Source: Brevundimonas sp. UBA4553 (lineage in GTDB: Bacteria; Pseudomonadota; Alphaproteobacteria; Caulobacterales; Caulobacteraceae). Taken from it: a stretch of DNA of 64,000 bases. The position numbers were made by a program, and so were the translations under genes. A model generated the notes under the pieces. That model ran no database searches, was not told where the DNA came from, and was given only the letters and a program-made list of their open reading frames with translations. The stretch spans positions 1 to 64,000 of the forward strand of contig NZ_DGLD01000002.1 in the NCBI RefSeq assembly GCF_002387245.1. Direction: 5' to 3'. This document shows, piece after piece, positions 42,862 to 52,029 of this stretch (positions are counted from its first letter, which is position 1; the number at the start of each line of letters is the position of its first letter).

Positions 42862-45246
42862 ATGAATCTCCCTGTCCGCGCCGCGTTTCTCGCGTCCGCC
42901 TCCTTGCTCGTGCTCGCTGGCGCCGTCCCGGTCTTGGCTGAGGATCGACCGGCTGTCGCGGAGGAGGGGCCGACCCAGGTGTCCGAGATCGTGGTGACGG
43001 CCCAGCGGCGCGAGGCGCCCCTGGCGGCCACGCCTCTGTCGCTGACGGTCGTGGCCCAGCCGCTGCTGGACGACGTCGGCGTGCGCGACATCAAGGACCT
43101 GCAGATACTGACGCCGGGCCTGATCGTGGCCTCGACCTCGAACCAGACCTTCACCACGGCACGCATCCGCGGCGTCGGCACGGTGGGCGACAACCCGGGG
43201 CTGGAAAGCTCGGTCGGCGTCATGATCGACGGCGTCTATCGCCCGCGCAACGGCGTGGCCCTGGGCGACCTGGGCGAGATCGAACGCGTCGAGGTGCTGA
43301 AGGGCCCGCAGGCCACCCTGTTCGGCAAGAACACCTCGGCCGGCGTCATCAATGTCGTCACCGCCGCCCCGTCGTTCACGCCGCGCATGGCGGGCGAGGC
43401 GACCTTCGGCGACCATGGAACCGCCGGCGGCTCGGTGTCGCTGACCGGCCCTATCGTGGACGAGGTTCTGGCCGGGCGGCTCTATGTCGCCGCCCGCCGT
43501 CGCGACGGCCTTTATGACGTCAGGACCGGGGACGGCCCGCGCACCGCGACCGACGACCAGAACGAGCACTATGACACGGTGCGCGGCCAGCTGCTGTGGC
43601 AGGTCACGCCTGACCTGAGCGCTCGCCTGACCGCCGACTGGACCGAGCGGGACGAGCGCTGCTGCGTCGGGGTGCAGCTGGTCACCGGCGGCACGGCGCC
43701 GCTTCTGGCGACCTTCGCGCCCGACGGCGGGGTGGCGGCGACGCCCAACCCCTGGGCGCGCGTCGCCTGGTCGAATCGCGACACCAACACCCGCATCCGT
43801 GACAAGGGTCTGGCCCTGCACCTGACCGCCGATCTGGGCTGGGCGCAGCTGGAAAGCACCACGGCGGTGCGCGACTGGCGCGGCGTCATCAGTCAGGACT
43901 GGGACTTCACCTCGGCCGACCTGGCCTATCGCCCTGACGACGGCAGCTGGTCCAACCGCTTCCGCACCCTGACGCAGGAGGTCCGCCTGTCGGGCCGGCG
44001 TGACCGCCTCGACTGGTCGGGCGGCCTGTTCCTCGCCGACGAGAAGCTGACCCGTCGCGACAGCCTGCTCTACGGCGCCGACTATGAGGCATATGTCAGC
44101 CGCCTGCTGTCACGCTCGACCACCAATCCTCTGGGCGATCCCGCCTACGTCTCGACCCTGACCGGCCTGCCGGTCGGCCAGAGCTTCGTCGAGGGCGAGG
44201 GCCAGAAGGACCGCTACTGGCAGACGACGCAGTCCGCGGCCCTGTTCGCGCAGGCCTCCTACGCCGTGACCAACCGCCTGACCCTGACCGGCGGTCTGCG
44301 CCGCACGCATGAGACCAAGGACATGAGCGCGGCCTACACCAACACCGACGGCGGACGCGCTTGCGCCGCGGCCCTGGCCAATGGCGTGACCAACGCCACG
44401 CTTTGCCTGCCGTGGTCGAACCCGGCCTTCAACGGCTTGGCCTCGTCGGACACGGTCAAGGACCAGGCCTGGACCGGCCTGGCCCGCGCCGAGTTCAAGG
44501 CCGCCGAGGGCGCGCGCCTCTACGCCTCGTGGTCGCGCGGCCGCAAGAACGGGGGCTTCAACCTGGATCGCGGCCAGACCAATCTGGTCCCCGACACCTC
44601 GCGCGCCTTCCCGGCGGAAAGCGCCGAAGCCTGGGAGGTCGGGGTCAAGAGCGTCCTGCTGGACCGTCGCCTGCTGGTCGGCGCCGCCGCCTTCCGTCAG
44701 ACCTACGACGACTTCCAACTGAACACCTTCCTCGGCACCACCTTCCTGGTCCGATCCGTGCCGCACGTGCGCGCCAAGGGCGTGGAGGCCGACTTCATGC
44801 TCCTGCCGGTCGAGGGACTGTCGCTGCAGGGCGGCGTCACCTACGCCCAGACGGAATATGGGGATGAGACCGTGCCCGGTCTGCCGCTTCTGGCAGGCCG
44901 TCGTCTGGCCTTCACGCCGCTGTGGAGCGGCTCTCTGGCCGGGACCTATGAGCGGTCGGTGGGCAGCGGCCTGACCGGTCGCGTCACGCTCGCCGCCAAG
45001 TATTCGTCGGAATATAACACCGGCTCGGATCTGGATCCGGCCAAGAGCCAGCCCGGTTTCTGGCTGGTGGACGGCCGCGTGGCCCTGGCTCGGGACGAGG
45101 CCTGGAGCGTCGAGCTGTGGGGCCGCAACCTGTTCGATCAGGACTATCGCCAGGTGGCCTTCGGCGCCCCGTTCCAGGCAGGCACCCTCGGAGCCTTCCT
45201 GGGGGCACCCCGCACGGTCGGCGTGACCTTGCGAATGATCCGCTAG
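42862..45246 (+). CDS. TonB-dependent outer-membrane receptor (second)
   Basis: 794 residues. Signal peptide (cleavage near LAEDR), TonB-box-like VSEIVVTAQRR, plug domain (DIKDLQILTPGLIVASTSNQTFTTARIRGVGTVGDNPGLESSVGVMIDGVYR ... VEVLKGPQATLFGKNTSAGVINVV) and barrel. The C-terminal ELWGRNLFDQDYRQVAF and VGVTLRMIR are usual. This is the large catechol-siderophore/complex-substrate TBDR group of Caulobacterales; substrate unknown. It has its own gap of 118 bases upstream. Confidence 0.92.
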   Translation: MNLPVRAAFLASASLLVLAGAVPVLAEDRPAVAEEGPTQVSEIVVTAQRREAPLAATPLSLTVVAQPLLDDVGVRDIKDLQILTPGLIVASTSNQTFTTARIRGVGTVGDNPGLESSVGVMIDGVYRPRNGVALGDLGEIERVEVLKGPQATLFGKNTSAGVINVVTAAPSFTPRMAGEATFGDHGTAGGSVSLTGPIVDEVLAGRLYVAARRRDGLYDVRTGDGPRTATDDQNEHYDTVRGQLLWQVTPDLSARLTADWTERDERCCVGVQLVTGGTAPLLATFAPDGGVAATPNPWARVAWSNRDTNTRIRDKGLALHLTADLGWAQLESTTAVRDWRGVISQDWDFTSADLAYRPDDGSWSNRFRTLTQEVRLSGRRDRLDWSGGLFLADEKLTRRDSLLYGADYEAYVSRLLSRSTTNPLGDPAYVSTLTGLPVGQSFVEGEGQKDRYWQTTQSAALFAQASYAVTNRLTLTGGLRRTHETKDMSAAYTNTDGGRACAAALANGVTNATLCLPWSNPAFNGLASSDTVKDQAWTGLARAEFKAAEGARLYASWSRGRKNGGFNLDRGQTNLVPDTSRAFPAESAEAWEVGVKSVLLDRRLLVGAAAFRQTYDDFQLNTFLGTTFLVRSVPHVRAKGVEADFMLLPVEGLSLQGGVTYAQTEYGDETVPGLPLLAGRRLAFTPLWSGSLAGTYERSVGSGLTGRVTLAAKYSSEYNTGSDLDPAKSQPGFWLVDGRVALARDEAWSVELWGRNLFDQDYRQVAFGAPFQAGTLGAFLGAPRTVGVTLRMIR

Positions 45247-45308
45247 GGCCGGGTGGCGCCGGACGGGGAATCCCCTATGTCTGGCGCCCTAACCTTCGGA
45301 GAGACAAC

Positions 45309-45569
45309 ATGACCCAGACGCGCGACCAGGTCCTGAGCGGCGAAGTCGAGATCGACGGCGCCACCTTCGTGAACTGCGAGTTCAGGAACGCGCGGCTGGT
45401 CTATCGCGGCGGCACCCCGCCCAACTTCAACAACTGCCAGTTCACCCAGTCGAATTTCGCCTTCTTCGACAGCGCCGCGAACACGCTGAACTTCCTGCGC
45501 GCCATGGCGCCGAAAGAAACCAACATGCGCGGCGTGGTCACCGGCCTGATGCCGGAACTGGGCCTTTAG
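45309..45569 (+). CDS. Small pentapeptide-like protein
   Basis: 86 residues from ATG 45309. The segment ATFVNCEFRNARLVYRG ... NFNNCQFTQSNFAFFDSA has the A(D/N)LxF-like five-residue periodicity of a very short pentapeptide or beta-helix repeat. No signal peptide. GGAGAGACAAC upstream acts as ribosome site. Its stop shares bases with the convergent DUF983 gene. Function unknown. Confidence 0.7.
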   Translation: MTQTRDQVLSGEVEIDGATFVNCEFRNARLVYRGGTPPNFNNCQFTQSNFAFFDSAANTLNFLRAMAPKETNMRGVVTGLMPELGL

Positions 45570-46027
45570 GACGTTCGGTCGGCCCGGCGCGCTTCCTCGC
45601 GGGCGGCGCGCTCGGCCTGACCCCGCCAGCCGTAGCCCTCGCCGTGCTTGCCGACGCTGGAGAAGACGGCTTCCTCGGCCTTGTGGAAGTATTGCTCGGC
45701 CACCATCCACCCCTTGAAGGGGCGCAGCACCCCCAGGCACATCAGCGCCAGGATCGGCAGGGTGACGACGAAATGCACCCAGATCGGCGGGTGGACGTTG
45801 AACTCGAAGATCATGAAACCGATCATGCCGACGATGCCGACCGCCGACATGACGAAGAAGGCCGGGCCGTCCGCCGGATCGGCGAAGCCGTAGTCCAGTC
45901 CGCAGTTCGAGCAATCCTTGCGGATCGTCAGATAGCCCTGGAACAGAGGCCCCACGCCACAGCGCGGGCAGCGGCAACGGACGCCGGTCTTCAGCGGGCT
46001 GAGGGGCGGATAGACGGGGTCTGACAC
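45566..46027 (-). CDS. DUF983 membrane protein
   Basis: 153 residues from GTG 46027; the longer frame has no conserved start. The N-terminus has two CxxC zinc pairs (CRCPRCGVGPLF ... CSNCGLDYGFADPADGPAFFV) and then two membrane helices (GIVGMIGFMIFEF; FVVTLPILALMCLGVL), the DUF983 pattern. In some alphaproteobacteria this family lies beside cytochrome oxidase genes; it does not here. Confidence 0.85.
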   Translation of the reverse strand: MSDPVYPPLSPLKTGVRCRCPRCGVGPLFQGYLTIRKDCSNCGLDYGFADPADGPAFFVMSAVGIVGMIGFMIFEFNVHPPIWVHFVVTLPILALMCLGVLRPFKGWMVAEQYFHKAEEAVFSSVGKHGEGYGWRGQAERAAREEARRADRTS

Positions 46028-46197
46028 GGCAACACCTGACGGACACGGTGACGATAACGTCGATACCCTCGATGTCGGCCTTTCGCGGGCGCGTCGCAAG
46101 CGGGTGATTTGTCCTACCCTCGGGGTAAGGTTTTCGGCTCGGCTCTTTAACCGGCGTTAACTGTGATTAAAGCCCTTTCGCGCGAGTGTGCGCGCGT

Positions 46198-49095
46198 ATG
46201 TCCGGGGCAACCGTCAGCAAGCGCGTACTGAAGACGACCGTGGCGGCGGCTGCGGCGGGCGTCGTCGTGTTCGCGCCCCTGGCGCCGCACGCCGAGGGCG
46301 CCAACATCAGCAGCGGCCCGGTCGAGATCCGCGTCGGCGCCAACAGCGGCTTCACCAAGATCGAATTCGCCGGGGTCGTCGGCTCCCGCGCCCGCGTGCG
46401 CCAGGACGGCCGCGCCGTCATCGTCCGCATCGGCACGACCGCGGCCCCCGACGTCAGCCGTCTGCGCGTCGACCCGCCCAAGGGGGTCGAGAAGGTCGAG
46501 ACCCGCTCCGTCCAGGGCGCGACCGAACTGGTCCTGACCCTGGCCGAAGGCGCGGGCGTCCGTTCCGGCGCCGCCGACGGCGCAGTCTGGCTCAACCTCT
46601 ATGCGCCGGGCGCTGCGCCTGCCGGCGCCAAGCCCTCGGTCGTGCCCGCCGACGGGGCCGTGCCAGTCACCGCCGAGGTCAAGGACGAGACCACCCGCCT
46701 GACCTTCGCCTGGGCCGCCCCCGTCGGCGCCGCCGTCTTCCGGCGCGGCGACGCGGTCTGGGTGGTGTTCGACGCTCCCGCCCGGATGAACATGCCCGCC
46801 GGCGCGAAGGCGGGCGACGCCGCCGGGGCGCGCTGGGCCGCCGGTCCCGACTTCACCGCCATCCGCATTCCCGCCGCCGAGGGCCAGACGGTCTCGGCCC
46901 GCGCCGACGGAGCGTCCTGGATCGTCACCCTGGGCGGAACCGCGGCCAGCGTGACCGGCGTCGACATCGGCCGCGACGACAGCGTCCAGACGGCGTTGAC
47001 CGCGCGCATGGCCGGGGCGACCAAGACCGTCTGGCTGACCGATCCCATGGTCGGTGACCGCTTCGCCGCCGTCACGGCCCTCGCGCCCGGCAAGGGCATG
47101 GCGAAGGGCCGCCGCACCGTCGACCTGGCCCTGTTGCCCACCGCCCACGGCCTGGCGGTGGAGACCCCGACCGACGACCTGACGGTCAAGGCCGAGGGCG
47201 ACATCGTCACCCTGTCGCGCCCCAGGGGCCTGCGTCTGTCGCCGCCGACCATCGGGCTGGAAGCCGCCGCCCAGGAGGTCCACGCCCCGCGCGCCGCCGT
47301 GCGCCCGGCCCTGATCATCGCCGACTGGGCCGATCTGGGCGGGGACAGCTTCAACGAGCGGCACCGCACGCTGCAGGTCGCCGCCGAACTGGAAAGCGGC
47401 CGCGCCGCCGAAAACCCGCGCGCGCCCGTCGAATCCCGTCTCGCCTACGCCCGCTTCCTGGTCGGGCAGGGACTGGGCTACGAAGCCGTCGGCGTGCTCA
47501 ACGCCCTGGTCAAGCAGACGCCCGCCATGCAGGGCGTGGCCGAGGTGCGCGGCCTGCGCGGCGCCGCGCGCGCCTCCATCGGTCGCCTGGCCGAGGCCGA
47601 GGCCGATTTCTCGTCCGGGGCGCTGGCGGGCGATCCGTCCACCCGCGTCTGGCAGGGCTATATCGCCGCCCAGCGCAGCGACTGGACCACGGCGCGTCAG
47701 GCCTTCGCGGCCGGCGCGGGCGTGGTCGACAACTTCACGCCTGAATGGCGCGCCCGCTTCGGCACGGCGCACGCCCTGGCCGCCGTCGAGACCGGCGATC
47801 TGGACGCCGCGCGCGAGCTGCTGGCCTATGTCTTCAGCCAACCGGGCGTGTCGGCGGCGGATCAACTGGCGGCCCGTCTGGTCCAGGCCCGGCTGTTCGA
47901 GCTGGAGCAGAAACCAACCCAGGCCCTGGCCCTCTACAAGGCCGTGGCTCGCGCTCCGCTGGACGGAATCTCCACGCCCGCCCGTCTTGGCGTGGTGCGT
48001 CTGGAAATGACCAAAGGGACACTGAAGCCCGATCAGGCGGCCGCCCAGCTCGAAGCGCTCAAGTGGCGCTGGCGCGGGGACGGGACCGAGTTGGCGGTGA
48101 TCCGCAGCCTCGGCGAACTCTATCTGTCGCAGGGCCGCTATCGCGAGGCGCTGACGACGCTGAAGGCGGCGGGGCGCAAGATCGTGGTCCTGCCTGGCGG
48201 CGACAAGCTGCAGACCGATCTGGACAACGCCTTCCGCGCCCTGTTCCTCGACGGCGCCGCCGACGGCCTGCAGCCGGTCCAGGCCCTGGCCCTGTTCTTC
48301 GACTTCCGCGAACTGACCCCGGTCGGCGCCGACGGCGACGAGATGGTGCGCCGTCTGGCCCGCCGCCTGATCGACGTCGACCTGCTGGATCAGGCGGCCG
48401 AGCTGCTCAAGTATCAGGCCGACAACCGTCTGGACGGCGTGGCCAAGGCCCAGGTCTCGACCAATCTGGCCGCCGTCTATCTGATGAACCGTCAGCCGGA
48501 GCAGGCGCTGCAGGCGCTCTGGTCGTCGCGCACCACGCTTCTGCCCACGGCCATGAACACCGAGCGCCGCGCGCTGGAGGCCCGCGCCCTGATGGAGCTG
48601 GGGCGCTACGATCACGCCCTGGAGCTGCTGGGCAAGGACGCCTCGCCCGCCTCTCGTGACGTTCGGGCCGAGATCTTCTGGAAACAGCAGCAGTGGGGGG
48701 CGGCCGCCGCCCTCTATGAGCAGCAGCTGGGCAATCGGCATCGCGACGCCCTCATCCCCCTGACGGCGGACGAGGAGAACCGTCTGATCCGCGCCGGGGT
48801 CGGCTATTCGCTGGCGCGTGACGGGACCGCGCTGAACCGTCTGTCGAACAACTATTCCGGTTTCGCTGAAAAGGCCCGGTCGCCCGGCGGCATTCGCATC
48901 GCCCTGGCCGGGCTGGACGGGGCTGACGGATCGGGCCGCCCGCAGGACTTCGCCGCTCTCAGCGCCGGGGCCGACACCTATGCCGGATGGATCGCGGCGA
49001 CCAAGGCCGAGTTCAGACAGAAAACGGGCGGAGATCGCCCTGCGACCCCCGCCCGAAATCAACCCCCGGCGGCGGCAAGACCTGCTGCCGCCTGA
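46198..49095 (+). CDS. Large exported TPR protein with AMIN-like N-terminal domain
   Basis: 965 residues from ATG 46198. A signal-like N-terminus (VLKTTVAAAAAGVVVFAPLAPHAEG) leads to a beta-rich domain (GPVEIRVGANSGFTKIEFAGVVGSRARVRQDGRAVIVRI), which resembles an AMIN domain that binds cell wall. A second such unit is near residues 140-260. From about 420 on it is helical with TPR-like repeats (EAVGVLNALVKQTPAMQGVAEVRGLRGAARASIGRLAEAEADF). The C-terminal tail is Pro/Ala-rich. An envelope or flagellar-assembly scaffold is plausible; no name can be given. Confidence 0.8.
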   Translation: MSGATVSKRVLKTTVAAAAAGVVVFAPLAPHAEGANISSGPVEIRVGANSGFTKIEFAGVVGSRARVRQDGRAVIVRIGTTAAPDVSRLRVDPPKGVEKVETRSVQGATELVLTLAEGAGVRSGAADGAVWLNLYAPGAAPAGAKPSVVPADGAVPVTAEVKDETTRLTFAWAAPVGAAVFRRGDAVWVVFDAPARMNMPAGAKAGDAAGARWAAGPDFTAIRIPAAEGQTVSARADGASWIVTLGGTAASVTGVDIGRDDSVQTALTARMAGATKTVWLTDPMVGDRFAAVTALAPGKGMAKGRRTVDLALLPTAHGLAVETPTDDLTVKAEGDIVTLSRPRGLRLSPPTIGLEAAAQEVHAPRAAVRPALIIADWADLGGDSFNERHRTLQVAAELESGRAAENPRAPVESRLAYARFLVGQGLGYEAVGVLNALVKQTPAMQGVAEVRGLRGAARASIGRLAEAEADFSSGALAGDPSTRVWQGYIAAQRSDWTTARQAFAAGAGVVDNFTPEWRARFGTAHALAAVETGDLDAARELLAYVFSQPGVSAADQLAARLVQARLFELEQKPTQALALYKAVARAPLDGISTPARLGVVRLEMTKGTLKPDQAAAQLEALKWRWRGDGTELAVIRSLGELYLSQGRYREALTTLKAAGRKIVVLPGGDKLQTDLDNAFRALFLDGAADGLQPVQALALFFDFRELTPVGADGDEMVRRLARRLIDVDLLDQAAELLKYQADNRLDGVAKAQVSTNLAAVYLMNRQPEQALQALWSSRTTLLPTAMNTERRALEARALMELGRYDHALELLGKDASPASRDVRAEIFWKQQQWGAAAALYEQQLGNRHRDALIPLTADEENRLIRAGVGYSLARDGTALNRLSNNYSGFAEKARSPGGIRIALAGLDGADGSGRPQDFAALSAGADTYAGWIAATKAEFRQKTGGDRPATPARNQPPAAARPAAA

Positions 49096-49103
49096 TGGTT
49101 CGG

Positions 49104-49140
49104 CCTCTGCATGAGAGGCGCCTGGACCCCCGTGGGGGCC
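49104..49140. terminator. Two hairpins between the TPR gene and hup
   Basis: CCTCTGCATGAGAGG (49104-49118) and GGACCCCCGTGGGGGCC (49124-49140) are consecutive short stems between convergent stops. Probably a shared transcript end. Confidence 0.5.
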
Positions 49141-49147
49141 CGAAGGC

Positions 49148-49426
49148 TTAGCCGTTGACGGCGTCCTTCAGCGGCTTCGACACGCGGAAGCGCACAGCCT
49201 TCGAAGCGGCGATCTTGATGGTCGCGCCCGTGGCGGGGTTGCGGCCTTCGCGCTCGGCGCGCTCGGCGGTGTCGAAGACGCCCAGGTTCGAGATGCGAAC
49301 GTCCGAGCCCGAAACCAGGCTCTTGTGGATGTTCTTGACGATCGCGTCGAGGACGCGGCCGGCGTCGGCCTGCGAGACACCTGCGTCCTTGGCGACGGCG
49401 GCGATCAGTTCGGCTTGAGTGGTCAT
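49148..49426 (-). CDS. hup: HU family nucleoid DNA-binding protein
   Basis: 92 residues. The fold and motifs are clear: MTTQAELIAAVAKDAGVSQADAGRVLDAI, then VRISNLGVFDTAERAEREGRNPATGATIKIAASKAVRFRVSKPLKDAVNG. The arm carries GRNPATG with the intercalating Pro. It bends and compacts DNA. Ala replaces the usual Lys/Arg at several arm positions. The ATG at 49426 gives the family length. Confidence 0.95.
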   Translation of the reverse strand: MTTQAELIAAVAKDAGVSQADAGRVLDAIVKNIHKSLVSGSDVRISNLGVFDTAERAEREGRNPATGATIKIAASKAVRFRVSKPLKDAVNG

Positions 49427-49540
49427 AAGGGTTTTCCCAGTGGTGGTCGTCCGATTCCCGGACGAAGACCGGAGGATCAACACGCGTTTGCCTCAGCTTG
49501 GCAAGCCCGCATGACGCTCAAACCCCCTGAGGCTGGGGAT

Positions 49541-50365
49541 TTATCCCCCGCCGGCGCCTCTCTGGAAGCTCTCGACCAGGCTTCCGGCGACCAGCCGCCA
49601 GCCGTCCACCAGGACGAAGAAGATCAGCTTGAACGGCAGCGAAATCACCACCGGCGGCAGCATCATCATACCCATGGACATCAGCACGCTGGCGACCACC
49701 AGATCGATCACAAGGAACGGAACGAAAAGAAGAAATCCGATCGTGAAGGCCTTCTTCAACTCGCTGATCATGAAGGCCGGCGTGACCACCCGCAGCGGCA
49801 GCTCCTGCACGTCCTGGGGGGGCTCGATTTTCGACAGGCGGGTGAACAGGGCCAGGTCGCTGCGATCCACCTGGGCCAGCATGAAGGTTTTCACCGGTTC
49901 GGAGGCCGCATCGAAGGCTTGGGGCAGCTCCATCTGCTGATCCATCAGCGGGCGGATGCCCGAATCATAGGCGTCCTGCCAGGTCGGAGCCATGACGATG
50001 GCGCTCAGGAACAGGGCCAGTGACACCAGGACGGCGTTAGGCGGCGACTGCTGCATCCCCAGGGCGGTGCGCAGCAGGGACAGCACCACGATGATGCGCA
50101 CGAAGCTGGTGGTCATGATGACGATGGAGGGCGCCAGCGACAGCACGGTCATCAGCCCGACCAGCTGCACCACCCTTTGGGTCAGGCCTGCGCCGGTCCC
50201 CAGGTCGATGTTGATGGCCGATCCGTTCTGCGCGGCCTGGGCCGCCTCCTGCGCCAGCGCGCCCAGCGGCCAGACCAGACACAGGGCCGTGGTGATCAGC
50301 GACAGCAGGGCGGCGCGCTTCAATTCCGCGCGCGAGGGCAGGGCGAAGACGGCGGGACGGCTCAT
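49541..50365 (-). CDS. fliP: Flagellar export protein FliP
   Basis: 274 residues. A cleavable signal peptide (ALLSLITTALCLVWPLGALA), then the FliP core with SLAPSIVIMTTSFVRIIVVLSLLRTALGMQQSPPNAVLVSLALFLS and the C-terminal LKKAFTIGFLLFVPFLVIDLVVASVLMSMGMMMLPPVVISLPFKLIFFVLVDGW. With FliQ and FliR it forms the export gate. Start overlaps the fliO stop. Confidence 0.96.
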   Translation of the reverse strand: MSRPAVFALPSRAELKRAALLSLITTALCLVWPLGALAQEAAQAAQNGSAINIDLGTGAGLTQRVVQLVGLMTVLSLAPSIVIMTTSFVRIIVVLSLLRTALGMQQSPPNAVLVSLALFLSAIVMAPTWQDAYDSGIRPLMDQQMELPQAFDAASEPVKTFMLAQVDRSDLALFTRLSKIEPPQDVQELPLRVVTPAFMISELKKAFTIGFLLFVPFLVIDLVVASVLMSMGMMMLPPVVISLPFKLIFFVLVDGWRLVAGSLVESFQRGAGGG

Positions 50366-50649
50366 TTCGCCTCTCCTGATTCGACCACCGGGCCGCGCGG
50401 CTCGATCAGTTCGCGCCCTTCGCCCAGCAGGAGCAGTCGTTCCTCGGCGTCGACGCGGACCAGCACCAGTCGCCGTGCGGGGTCCAGCACCAGGGTCTCG
50501 ATCACCTGCAGCCGCCGCGCGCCGCGCTCGGCCTGAAACTTCGCCAGAACCTGGGGCGCATAGCGACGCGCCGCCCAGGCGGCCAGACCAATCAGGCCCA
50601 GAGTGATCGCCAGGCCGAACACCGCCCGGAACAGATCGAGGAAATTCAT
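50362..50649 (-). CDS. fliO: Flagellar biosynthetic protein FliO
   Basis: 95 residues from ATG 50649. One membrane helix (FRAVFGLAITLGLIGLAAWAARRY) and a short cytoplasmic FliO domain (RRLQVIETLVLDPARRLVLVRVDAEERLLLLG). It helps assemble FliP rings. Overlaps fliP by four bases; divergent from flgB across a CtrA-like site. Confidence 0.93.
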   Translation of the reverse strand: MNFLDLFRAVFGLAITLGLIGLAAWAARRYAPQVLAKFQAERGARRLQVIETLVLDPARRLVLVRVDAEERLLLLGEGRELIEPRGPVVESGEAK

Positions 50650-50715
50650 GCGGTTTCTAGGCCCCACCGGCGCTCACAGGCGCGCCGCGTCGCCCGCACG
50701 TTTCGCGCCTCGTGG

Positions 50716-50730
50716 TTAACGGCGCGTTTA
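50716..50730. promoter_or_regulatory. CtrA-like site in the fliO-flgB divergent promoter
   Basis: TTAA at 50716, 7 bases, then TTTA at 50727-50730, i.e. one mismatch from TTAA-N7-TTAA. Its reverse complement CCTAAACGCGCCGTTAA matches the fliQ site CCTAAACGGCCTGTTAA at 55244-55260 closely, supporting a shared regulator. Both fliOP and flgBC-fliE could be served. Confidence 0.6.
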
Positions 50731-50793
50731 GGAACACGGAATATTAACCATGCAGGCGGCAAATTCTGCCGGTCCGATCCTCGAGGGTTACGC

Positions 50794-51198
50794 GTGTCCG
50801 TCACCGACCTGCCTCTGCTGAACCAGATCAAGGGCCGTCTCGGATGGCTCGACGATCGCCAGCGCGTGATCGCCCAGAACGTCGCCAACTCCGACACCCC
50901 CGGCTACATGGCGCGCGACCTGAAGGCGCCGACCGACTTCGCCGAGGCCATGCGCACCGGAGGCGGTCTGAAGATGGTCGCCACCAACGCCCGTCACATC
51001 ACCCCGCCGGGGCAGGCCGCGCGCTTTGATTCGCTCAACGCGCCCGATTCCGAGACCACGCTCGACGGCAACTCGGTCGTCGTCGAGGAGCAGATGCTGA
51101 AGATGGCCGAGAGCCGGATGGCCTATGACGCCGCCATCGGCTTCTACCAGAAGTCCATGCAGATGATCCGCATGGCCGCCAAGAAGCCCGGCGTCTGA
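50794..51198 (+). CDS. flgB: Flagellar proximal rod protein FlgB
   Basis: 134 residues from GTG 50794. Rod signature LDDRQRVIAQNVANSDTPGYMARDLKAP near the N-terminus, and the helical end QMLKMAESRMAYDAAIGFYQKSMQMIRMA. It joins the MS-ring adaptor FliE to the rod. First of flgB-flgC-fliE. Confidence 0.95.
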   Translation: MSVTDLPLLNQIKGRLGWLDDRQRVIAQNVANSDTPGYMARDLKAPTDFAEAMRTGGGLKMVATNARHITPPGQAARFDSLNAPDSETTLDGNSVVVEEQMLKMAESRMAYDAAIGFYQKSMQMIRMAAKKPGV

Positions 51199-51214
51199 GG
51201 CAGGAGACTAAGCC

Positions 51215-51640
51215 ATGCCCGATCCCGTCACCGTCGCGCCGCGCAACACCGCCATGGGCGTGGCCGCCAGCGCCCTGAAGGCGCAGCAGTCGCGGATGCG
51301 CGTCATCGCCGAGAACATCGCCAACGCCCAGTCGACGGCCCTGGTCGCGGGCGGCGAGCCCTATCGCCGCCAGACCCCGGTTTTCCAGGCGCGCAAGGTG
51401 GACGGGGCGACCGGCGTGGTCCTGGCTGAGGTCCGGCCGGACCAGAGCCCTTTCCGCATGGAATACGACCCGTCGCACCCGGCGGCTAACGCCGAGGGCT
51501 ATGTCCAGCGGCCCAATGTCGACACCCTGGTCGAGGCCATGGACATGCGCGAGGCGCAGCGCGCCTACGAGGCCAACCTGAACGTCATCGAGACGGCGCG
51601 GAACATGGAGACCCGCACCCTCGACATCATCAAGAAGTAA
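51215..51640 (+). CDS. flgC: Flagellar proximal rod protein FlgC
   Basis: 141 residues. VAASALKAQQSRMRVIAENIANAQSTALVAGGEPYRRQTPVF and the C-terminal YVQRPNVDTLVEAMDMREAQRAYEANLNVIETARNMETRTLDIIKK are diagnostic. Lies 16 bases after flgB. Confidence 0.96.
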   Translation: MPDPVTVAPRNTAMGVAASALKAQQSRMRVIAENIANAQSTALVAGGEPYRRQTPVFQARKVDGATGVVLAEVRPDQSPFRMEYDPSHPAANAEGYVQRPNVDTLVEAMDMREAQRAYEANLNVIETARNMETRTLDIIKK

Positions 51641-51650
51641 GGGCTAGCGC

Positions 51651-51962
51651 ATGAATCCCATGATGGCGGCCAAGGCCTATGCGGCGGTTCAGGGCGGAGC
51701 CATGCCCACCGCGACCCCGCCCAGCGCAGCCTCGGCGGCGCAGGGGCCAGGCTTCTCCGAGTTGCTGCAGAACGTCATGGCCTCGACGGCGCAGCAGACA
51801 CGCGGCGCCGAAACCCAGATGAGCCAGATGGTCCAGGGTCAGGGCAGCCTGATCGACGTCGTCACCGCCGTCTCGTCCGCCGAAGCCTCGCTGGAAACCG
51901 TCATGGCGGTGCGCGATCAGGTCATCTCGGCCTATCAGGAAATCATGCGGATGCCGATCTGA
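51651..51962 (+). CDS. fliE: Flagellar hook-basal body adaptor FliE
   Basis: 103 residues. FSELLQNVMASTAQQTRGAETQMSQMVQGQGSLIDVVTAVSSAEASLETVMAVRDQVISAYQEIMRMPI covers the whole FliE domain, including its conserved C-terminal V-x-A-YxEIMRMPI. It connects the MS ring with the rod and ends the flgB operon. Confidence 0.95.
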   Translation: MNPMMAAKAYAAVQGGAMPTATPPSAASAAQGPGFSELLQNVMASTAQQTRGAETQMSQMVQGQGSLIDVVTAVSSAEASLETVMAVRDQVISAYQEIMRMPI

Positions 51963-52029
51963 CGCAGAGGGGGCAGGGATCGAACTCTCGCCCTTGGCGG
52001 TTCTCTCTCGTGAACAGGGAGAAAACCAT

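Noticed and set aside
46147..46170. CtrA box before the TPR gene
   Set aside because: The TTAA pairs are spaced 6, not 7 bases, so they are reported as an observation and not annotated as CtrA sites.
50740..50793. Possible sigma-54 promoter before flgB
   Set aside because: No TGGC-N9-TTGC pair with correct spacing was found; the CtrA-like site explains the region better.
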